Source: Actinosomnolentus pattersoniae (SeqCode) (GTDB lineage Bacteria; Actinomycetota; UBA4738). Taken from it: a DNA stretch of 11,164 bases. How positions within the stretch are numbered: the first letter of the stretch is position 1; each line of letters begins with the position of its first letter. The notes below the pieces were generated by a model that was not told where the DNA came from, made no database searches, and was given only the letters and a program-made list of their open reading frames with translations. This document shows positions 6,454 to 11,164 of this stretch, one piece after another. The position numbers and the translations under genes are program-made. The stretch covers positions 1-11,164 of the forward strand of contig JACDCJ010000044.1 in the NCBI GenBank assembly GCA_013817655.1, given 5' to 3'.

Positions 6454-6765
6454 ATGCCGGCGACCGCATACGCGATCGCCCTGGACGTGGCCAAGCGCGT
6501 GGAGAAGCAAGTTCGCGCGATGGTTCCCGAGGCCCAGCTTCCTCCTCCCTGGCCTGGAGCGACCGGTTTCTCGGGCTTCACGCACTTCCACTCGTTAACG
6601 TCAGCCCCGGTCCGCTCCCTCGGGTTTGCGGCGATAGCTTCTGGAATGGGGGCGGCGCGCAGCTCCGGAGGCGGAGGGTCGTGGTCGTCCAGCACCGGAA
6701 GTGGGGGCGGGTTCAGCAGTGGCGGCGGGGGCGGAGGAGGCGGTACCGGCGGCGGGGCGGGCTGA
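6454..6765 (+). pseudogene. Orphan C-terminal tail resembling a DUF2207-type membrane protein (probable remnant)
   Basis: The 103-residue frame begins MPATAYAIALDVAKRVEKQ, continues with LPPPWPGATGFSGF and a stretch rich in Ser, Phe and Ala, and ends in a Ser/Gly-rich run (about 70-103: GGGGSWSSSTGSGGG, then nearly all Gly). This order (Y-A-I-A-L-x-V-A-x-R helix, Pro-Trp linker, Ser/Gly tail) is what the last hundred residues of DUF2207 (YciQ-like) membrane proteins look like. Those proteins are usually 500 residues or more, with an extracytoplasmic domain and membrane helices before this point; none of that is present here. No Shine-Dalgarno precedes the ATG, and the frame is the same as the carbonic anhydrase, separated by TGA and two codons. 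I read it as the remains of a deletion that removed the front of the gene. It could instead be a short expressed protein. Family match is from pattern memory, not a search. Confidence 0.55.
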
Positions 6766-6771
6766 TGGGAC

Positions 6772-7710
6772 TCAGTGCGATGGAGCGTCCTCGACGAGGG
6801 TGAGCCACCTCGCGTACCGATCGATCTCGCCCCTCGCGGCCGCGAAGAACGTCTCCTGGAGCTCCTTGGTCACCGGGCCCCGGCCGCTGAAGCCCATGGG
6901 ACGGTCGTCCACCTCCCGGATCGGCGCCACCTCGGCGGCCGTCCCAGTGAAGAAGGCCTCGTCGGCGGTATAGAGGTCGAAACGGGACAGGTTCCGCTCC
7001 ACGACCTCGTAGCCCTGGTCGCGGGCGACGACCATGATCGAGTCCCGCGTGATGCCGTCCAGACACCCCGCGGAGAAGGGCGGCGTGTAGAGCACACCCT
7101 CCTTCACGACGAAGACGTTCTCGCCCGAGCCGTCCGTCACGTAGCCGGCGTGGTTGAGCAGGATCGCCTCGTCGTAGCCGCCGTGCAGGGCCTCGACCTT
7201 GGCCAGACCGGAGCCGATGTACTGCCCGGTGGCCTTCGCGCCCGGCGGGAGGACGTTGTGGTCGGTGCGCTTCCAAGACGAGATCTTCGCCCTCACTCCG
7301 CTCTCGAGGGACTCCTCGCCCAGGTACACGCCCCAGGGCCACACGGCGATGCTCACGTTCACCGGAGCCGGCAGGGGGTTCAGGCCCATCTCCCCGTAGC
7401 CGCGGTACACGAGGGGCCGTATGTAGCACTCCTGCATGCCGTTCGCGCGAATCGTCTCCACCGTGGCGTCGCAGAGTTCCTCCGCGGAGAACGGGATCTG
7501 CATGTGATAGACGTGCGCCGATCGGAACAGCCGCCGGATGTGATCGGTAAGCCGAAAGACCGAGGGGCCGCGTGTCGTCCGGTATGCCCGGATCCCCTCG
7601 AAGACCCCGCTTCCGTAATGGAGGCCGTGGGTCAGGACGTGGATCGTTGCGTCCTCCCACGCGACGAGCTCTCCGTCCATCCAGATCTTCTCGGTCGGCG
7701 GAATCGGCAC
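6772..7710 (-). CDS. ilvE: Branched-chain amino acid aminotransferase
   Basis: This fold-type IV PLP enzyme reversibly transfers the amino group between glutamate and the 2-keto acids of valine, leucine and isoleucine. The 312 residues match the bacterial IlvE length (about 308). Lys159 in PPGAKATGQYIGSG is the PLP lysine. Glu197 in TDGSGENVFVV binds the pyridine nitrogen region, and HYGSGVFEGIRAY (31-43) and YIRPLVYRGYGEMG (96-109) are typical IlvE blocks. The GTG at 7710 is chosen because AAGGAGG lies just upstream and the protein then starts VPIPPTEKIWMDGELV as in homologs; an in-frame ATG at 7809 would add 33 non-conserved residues, and the ATG beside the GTG is out of frame. It lies 106 bases after serA on the same strand and ends 6 bases from the convergent orphan tail. 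Confidence 0.96.
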   Translation of the reverse strand: MPIPPTEKIWMDGELVAWEDATIHVLTHGLHYGSGVFEGIRAYRTTRGPSVFRLTDHIRRLFRSAHVYHMQIPFSAEELCDATVETIRANGMQECYIRPLVYRGYGEMGLNPLPAPVNVSIAVWPWGVYLGEESLESGVRAKISSWKRTDHNVLPPGAKATGQYIGSGLAKVEALHGGYDEAILLNHAGYVTDGSGENVFVVKEGVLYTPPFSAGCLDGITRDSIMVVARDQGYEVVERNLSRFDLYTADEAFFTGTAAEVAPIREVDDRPMGFSGRGPVTKELQETFFAAARGEIDRYARWLTLVEDAPSH

Positions 7711-7714
7711 ATGT

Positions 7715-7721
7715 CCTCCTT
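7715..7721 (-). promoter_or_regulatory. Ribosome binding site fixing the GTG start of ilvE
   Basis: AAGGAGG, a near-perfect Shine-Dalgarno, ends 4 bases before the GTG at 7710. The overlapping ATG two bases earlier (ATGTG) is in another frame and too close, so GTG is the start. Confidence 0.75.
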
Positions 7722-7816
7722 CGTCGTCGAGGCGAACCCCCGGGAGGGTGGGGAGCCGGACCGCCGGGCTCGCTGAGCGCAAGGATACCGGGGGACGCGC
7801 CCCGGCCACACGGAAG

Positions 7817-9400
7817 CTAGACGTCGACCACCAGCGAGCGAGCGCGCTCGGCCCCCACTGCTTCCTCGATCTTCGTCAGGACGGCCGGCGGGATGGGGCT
7901 GTCCACCGTGAGTCCCATCAGGGCCTGGCCTCCGGCCTCCTTTCGCCCCACCTCCATGCTGGCGATGTTGATATCGGCCTCACCCAGGAGTGAGCCCACC
8001 GTGCCGATCACGCCGGGCCGGTCCTCGTAGAGGAAGAAGGCCATGTGGCGGGCCGGTGCCATGTCGATGTCGAAGTCGAAGATCCGGACAAGGCGTTCGA
8101 GGCCGCGCCCGACGAGCGTCCCCGCGAGCGCAACCTCGCCCGCCTCCGTGTCCGCGCGGAGCGTGAGCAGGTTGACGTAGTCGCGGGAATGGTTCGACCG
8201 CGTCTCGGACACCCCGATCCCCCGCTCACGCGCGATGATGGGCGCGTTCACGAACGACACCGGCTCGTGCACGACGTGTGCGAGGGCCCCGCGCAAACCC
8301 GCAAGCGTGAGCACGCGGGTGTCCTCCTCGGCAATGGTGCCGAGGAACTCGGCCTCCAGGCGTCGAACGGGGCCCTCCGCGAGGCCGGTGAGGATGACCC
8401 CCAGCTTCTCCGCGAGCGGCAGGAACGCCCGGACGAGATCCGACACCTCCCCGGCGGCCGAGACGTTCACCGCGTAGGGGACGAACTCGCCTCGAAGCGC
8501 GAGCCGCACCATCTCCGCTATCGCCGTGCCGGTCTTGTCCTGGGCCTCGCGAGTCGAGGCTCCGAGGTGCGGCGTCAGGACTACCTGCTCGAAGGCCAGG
8601 AGCGGGTGCGACCGCGGAGGCGGCTCGATGGAGAAGACGTCGAGCGCGGCGCCGCCCAGGCGCCCGTCCCTGAGCGCCTCGACCAGCGCGGTCTCATCCA
8701 CGATGCCGCCGCGGGCGGTGTTCACGATCCGGGCTCCCTCCTTCATCAGCCCGAGCTCGCGACGCCCGATGAGCCCCTCGGTCTCCGGCGTGCGAGGCAG
8801 GTGGATCGTGACGATGTCGGACTGCACCAGCAGTCCCTCCAGGTTGGGCAGCAGCTCGACGCCCATCTGCTTCGCCCTTTCTCGCGAGACGTAGGGGTCG
8901 TGCGCGACGACCCGCATGCCGAAGGCGAGCGCCCGGTGCGCGACCATGGCGCCCACGCGGCCCATCCCGATGACGCCGAGCGTCTTGCCGTGAAGCTCGA
9001 CGCCCTGGAAGCGCGTGCGCTCCCACCGCCCCGCCCGCACGCTCGCGTCCGCCCGAGGGATGTTCCGGGCCTGGGCCATGAGCAGGGCGAAGGTGTGCTC
9101 GGCCGCCGAAACGATGTTGGATTGCGGGGCGTTCACCACCATGACGCCACGACGCGTGGCGGCCTCGACGTCCACGTTGTCCAGCCCGATCCCCGCCCGT
9201 CCGATCACGGTGAGGGCGTCGGCCCGGTCGATCACGTCGGCCGTGACCTTCGTCTGGGACCGGATGACGAGCGCGGAGTAGCCGCCCATCGCGTCGGCAA
9301 GGCCGCTCTCCGCGAGGTCAGGACGCACGTCGACGTCGAAGTCGGCGCGGAGCAGGTCCAGGCCGGTATCGGACAGCGCCTCGGTGACCAGGACCTTCAT
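7817..9400 (-). CDS. serA: D-3-phosphoglycerate dehydrogenase
   Basis: SerA oxidises 3-phosphoglycerate to 3-phosphohydroxypyruvate with NAD, the first step of serine synthesis. The 527 residues are the long type I form found in actinobacteria. The split substrate domain is at 1-100 and 285-310. The Rossmann domain carries GMGRVG at 145-150 and Asp168 as the NAD-selecting acid. Catalytic Arg230 (NTARGG), Glu259 (SIEPPP) and His278 (TPHLGAST) are all present. An allosteric-substrate-binding domain covers about 318-448, and an ACT domain about 454-527 (DRPGVIGTVGSLLGEADINIA, in part), the expected site of serine feedback control. ATG 9400 has GGTGAG 6 bases ahead, overlapping the stop codon of the upstream aminotransferase, so the two genes are translated together. 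Confidence 0.97.
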   Translation of the reverse strand: MKVLVTEALSDTGLDLLRADFDVDVRPDLAESGLADAMGGYSALVIRSQTKVTADVIDRADALTVIGRAGIGLDNVDVEAATRRGVMVVNAPQSNIVSAAEHTFALLMAQARNIPRADASVRAGRWERTRFQGVELHGKTLGVIGMGRVGAMVAHRALAFGMRVVAHDPYVSRERAKQMGVELLPNLEGLLVQSDIVTIHLPRTPETEGLIGRRELGLMKEGARIVNTARGGIVDETALVEALRDGRLGGAALDVFSIEPPPRSHPLLAFEQVVLTPHLGASTREAQDKTGTAIAEMVRLALRGEFVPYAVNVSAAGEVSDLVRAFLPLAEKLGVILTGLAEGPVRRLEAEFLGTIAEEDTRVLTLAGLRGALAHVVHEPVSFVNAPIIARERGIGVSETRSNHSRDYVNLLTLRADTEAGEVALAGTLVGRGLERLVRIFDFDIDMAPARHMAFFLYEDRPGVIGTVGSLLGEADINIASMEVGRKEAGGQALMGLTVDSPIPPAVLTKIEEAVGAERARSLVVDV

Positions 9401-9407
9401 TCGCGGC

Positions 9408-10556
9408 TCACCGCGAGGCGAACACGCCCTCGGCCGCGGCCACCGCAGCGCCGCGTTTCACCGGGTACCCCATCTCCTCCAGCGTCAGCTCAAGGGCCGC
9501 GAGGCACCGGATGATGTCGAACATGTCGTAGTACCCGAGGTGGCCGATGCGAAAGACCTTCCCCTTGAGAGGTCCCTGGCCGGGAGCGAGGATGATCCGG
9601 TGGTCCGCTCGGACCTTCGCCACCAGCTCGTCGCCGTCGACGCCCTCGGGCGCCCTGACAGCCGTCACCGCCCACGCGCGTTCCGGGTGCTCGCCGAACA
9701 GGTCGAGGCCGAGGGCGCGGACGCCCTCCTTCGTGGCCTCCGACAGGATCCGGTGGCGGCTCAGCACCTCTGGGGGCCCTTCCTCCATGTGCAGGCGGAG
9801 CGCCACCTGCAGGCCCAGCATCAGCGAGATCGCCGGCGTGAAGGGGTTCTCGGGGCTCTTCAGCTCGTAGGACGCCTTGTATGCCGCCCAGTCGAAGTAG
9901 AAGCGGGGGTTGGTCGCCGTCTTCGATGCCGCCCAGGCCGCATCCGAGACGGAGACGAAGGCGAGGCCGGGGGTCGCCGAGAACGCCTTCTGCGATCCGC
10001 CCACGGCCACGTCGACCCCCCACCCGTCCGAATCGAGCGGCACCGCCCCGAGACTGGAAACGACGTCCGCGACGAGCAACACCCCGCGATCGCGGGTCAC
10101 TTCACCGACCGCCTCCACGTCGTGGATGACGCCCGTCGAGGTCTCGCTCTGCTGCATGAGGACGGCCTTGGCGGGCGCCTCGTCGAGGGCCGTGCTTACA
10201 TCTCCGGCGCGGACGGCCTGTCCCCATTCGTAATCGATCACGCGGACGTCGAGGTGAAAGGCCCTGGCGATCTTCGCGAAACGCTCGCCGAAATATCCGG
10301 CAACGGGGACGACGACCCGGTCTCCCGGCGAGAAGAGGTTGGCGACGGCCGACTCCAGACCTCCGGTTCCCGAGGACGCGAAGATGAGCAGATCGTTGGA
10401 CGTCCGCAGGATTGTCTTGAGGTTGTCCGTGACCTCCCGCAGGACCGCGCCGTAGCCCGGACCCCGGTGATAGACGAGTGGGCTTCCCTGCGCGAGGTAA
10501 ACCTGTGGCGGGACCGGAGTCGGTCCCGGAGCCATTATGATCTCGGGCTTCTCCAC
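9408..10556 (-). CDS. Class V aminotransferase (alanine-glyoxylate / serine-pyruvate type), possible phosphoserine aminotransferase
   Basis: A 382-residue fold-type I PLP enzyme of the small-subunit-like alanine-glyoxylate/serine-pyruvate aminotransferase branch. It starts with the hallmark MAPGPTPVPPQV (8-19). ASSGTGGLESAVANL (60-74) is the PLP-phosphate region, Asp164 in LVADVVSSLG contacts the pyridine nitrogen, and Lys190 in VGGSQKAF is the Schiff-base lysine. Near the C-terminus FRIGHLGYYD contains the arginine that holds the substrate carboxylate. The gene ends 7 bases before serA, so the likely job is converting 3-phosphohydroxypyruvate to phosphoserine in place of SerC; this is inference from context and from the known use of such enzymes in other prokaryotes. 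GTG 10556 is used as start because homology begins a few residues later, although the best Shine-Dalgarno (AAGGAGA) is about 11 bases away, longer than ideal. An ATG at 10535 is the alternative. Confidence 0.9.
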   Translation of the reverse strand: MEKPEIIMAPGPTPVPPQVYLAQGSPLVYHRGPGYGAVLREVTDNLKTILRTSNDLLIFASSGTGGLESAVANLFSPGDRVVVPVAGYFGERFAKIARAFHLDVRVIDYEWGQAVRAGDVSTALDEAPAKAVLMQQSETSTGVIHDVEAVGEVTRDRGVLLVADVVSSLGAVPLDSDGWGVDVAVGGSQKAFSATPGLAFVSVSDAAWAASKTATNPRFYFDWAAYKASYELKSPENPFTPAISLMLGLQVALRLHMEEGPPEVLSRHRILSEATKEGVRALGLDLFGEHPERAWAVTAVRAPEGVDGDELVAKVRADHRIILAPGQGPLKGKVFRIGHLGYYDMFDIIRCLAALELTLEEMGYPVKRGAAVAAAEGVFASR

Positions 10557-10611
10557 GGCGGTGATGGTCTCCTTCCCTGGCGCGAGGCGCGGCGCCCGAC
10601 CGAGCCCGGCT

Positions 10612-10617
10612 AGCGTA
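10612..10617 (-). promoter_or_regulatory. Candidate -10 box for the aminotransferase-serA unit
   Basis: TACGCT fits TANNNT and lies in the 142-base gap after gatB. A transcript from it would carry a leader of about 50 bases containing AAGGAGA. No -35 at proper spacing is seen (TTGGGC is 21 bases away). The rest of the gap, 10557-10698, shows no gene and no clear terminator. Confidence 0.25.
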
Positions 10618-10698
10618 TCACCGGCGTTTTTCGCGCCCGCCCAACACCCAGATGGCGCCGGGCCGCGCCCACCCGGTGGATCGGATCCTCTTTTCGGA

Positions 10699-11164
10699 CT
10701 AGCGATGGGTGAGGCGACGCCGGAGGAGGTCGCCGGCGACCTTCGGGTTGGCCGCGCCCTTCGTCTTGCGCATCACCTGGCCGACCAGGGCGTTCACGGC
10801 ACCCTCCTTCCCGCCGCGGAACTGCTCGACGGGACCGGGGTTCTCGGCGATCACCTCCTCGATCACGGTGTCGAGGGCCGCTGTGTCCGAGACCTGTCTC
10901 AGTCCCTTCATCCCCACGATGTCCTCGATCGGAGCCCCCGTGGCGAACGCGTCGGCCAGGGCCGCCTTCGCACCGGCCGATGAGATCGTCTGATCCGCAA
11001 CGAGCCGGACCAGGTCCGCGAGGTGAGCGGGCGTGACCTTCGACTCGGTGAGTGAGAGCTTCGACTCCCGAAGGGCGCCCGCAACGTCTCCCGTCATCCA
11101 GTTGGCGGCGGCTCGGGGGTCGGCACCCAGCGAGACTGCTTCCTCGAAGAAGCGGGCGGTCTCG
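10699..11164 (-). CDS. gatB: Aspartyl/glutamyl-tRNA amidotransferase subunit B, C-terminal part
   Basis: GatB is the tRNA-binding kinase/amidating subunit of GatCAB, which turns Glu-tRNA-Gln (and often Asp-tRNA-Asn) into the amide form using ammonia from GatA. The window holds the last 154 or so residues, running off the right edge. They cover the helical and YqeY-like tail: ETARFFEEAVSLGADPR, then AANWMTGDVAGAL, KVTPAHLADLV, NPGPVEQFRGGKEGAVNALVGQVMRKTKG and ending VAGDLLRRRLTHR (each read as separate motifs). FRGGK...LVGQVMKxTKG...LLRxxL is the diagnostic ending of the family. The methionine at 11097 (in NWMTGD) is internal, not a start. Presence of gatB implies the indirect route to Gln-tRNA in this organism. 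The TAG stop is followed by a 142-base gap before the aminotransferase. Confidence 0.96.
   Translation of the reverse strand, partial: ETARFFEEAVSLGADPRAAANWMTGDVAGALRESKLSLTESKVTPAHLADLVRLVADQTISSAGAKAALADAFATGAPIEDIVGMKGLRQVSDTAALDTVIEEVIAENPGPVEQFRGGKEGAVNALVGQVMRKTKGAANPKVAGDLLRRRLTHR

Noticed and set aside
6661..6762. G-rich near-repeat (GGCGGCGGGGG and similar)
   Set aside because: It encodes the Ser/Gly tail of the orphan frame and is simple-sequence codon repetition, not a separate repeat element or CRISPR.
7788..7805. Hairpin CCGGGG/CCCCGG in the serA-ilvE gap
   Set aside because: The stem is 6 bases in a very GC-rich region with no T-run on the minus strand, so it is not supported as a terminator or attenuator.
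8045..9514. A 489-codon open frame on the plus strand opposite serA
   Set aside because: serA on the minus strand has complete domains and catalytic residues. The opposite frame gives low-complexity Arg/Asp/Val-rich sequence.
9384..10613. A 409-codon open frame on the plus strand opposite the class V aminotransferase
   Set aside because: The minus-strand enzyme is clearly real, and the antisense frame has no recognisable motif.

Overview
The window is a GC-rich (roughly two-thirds G+C by eye) chromosomal segment that most resembles an Actinomycetota genome, probably a deep or uncultured lineage. Two things point there. Several genes appear to start without a ribosome binding site right behind a TANNNT -10 box. 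The gene order gatB ... serA ... ilvE ... fumarylacetoacetate-hydrolase-family gene - gltX - tRNA-Glu is a recognisable version of an actinobacterial block (in Mycobacterium tuberculosis it runs from gltS, Rv2992c, to gatB, Rv3009c). The phylum call is inferred from synteny and style, not from a database match.

Layout from left to right: the N-terminal two-thirds of a diacylglycerol-kinase-family lipid kinase (minus strand, cut by the window edge); a tRNA-Glu(CTC) with encoded CCA (plus); a GalT-like HIT-superfamily nucleotidyltransferase (plus); then, convergent with it, gltX, which overlaps the upstream FAH-family gene by 8 bases as a two-gene operon (minus). Next come a strong rho-independent terminator, a secreted subtilisin-like S8 protease (minus), a divergent gamma-class carbonic anhydrase (plus), and a 103-residue orphan tail that looks like the C-terminus of a DUF2207-type membrane protein (plus). 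The final part is a minus-strand amino-acid biosynthesis run: ilvE, serA, a class V aminotransferase, and the C-terminal end of gatB, which leaves the window on the right.

Two functional themes stand out. The tRNA-Glu, GluRS and GatB together suggest the indirect route to Gln-tRNA: GluRS charges Glu onto tRNA-Gln and GatCAB amidates it. SerA and the class V aminotransferase lie 7 bases apart and could form a serine pathway in which the aminotransferase takes the place of SerC. ilvE supplies the last step of branched-chain amino acid synthesis.

No mobile element, CRISPR array, phage gene or defence system is visible. The least ordinary part is 4068-6765, where a secreted protease, a carbonic anhydrase and a truncated gene tail sit between ilvE and the FAH/gltX pair. 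The tail lies in the same reading frame as the carbonic anhydrase, one stop codon later. I see no convincing new biological system here.
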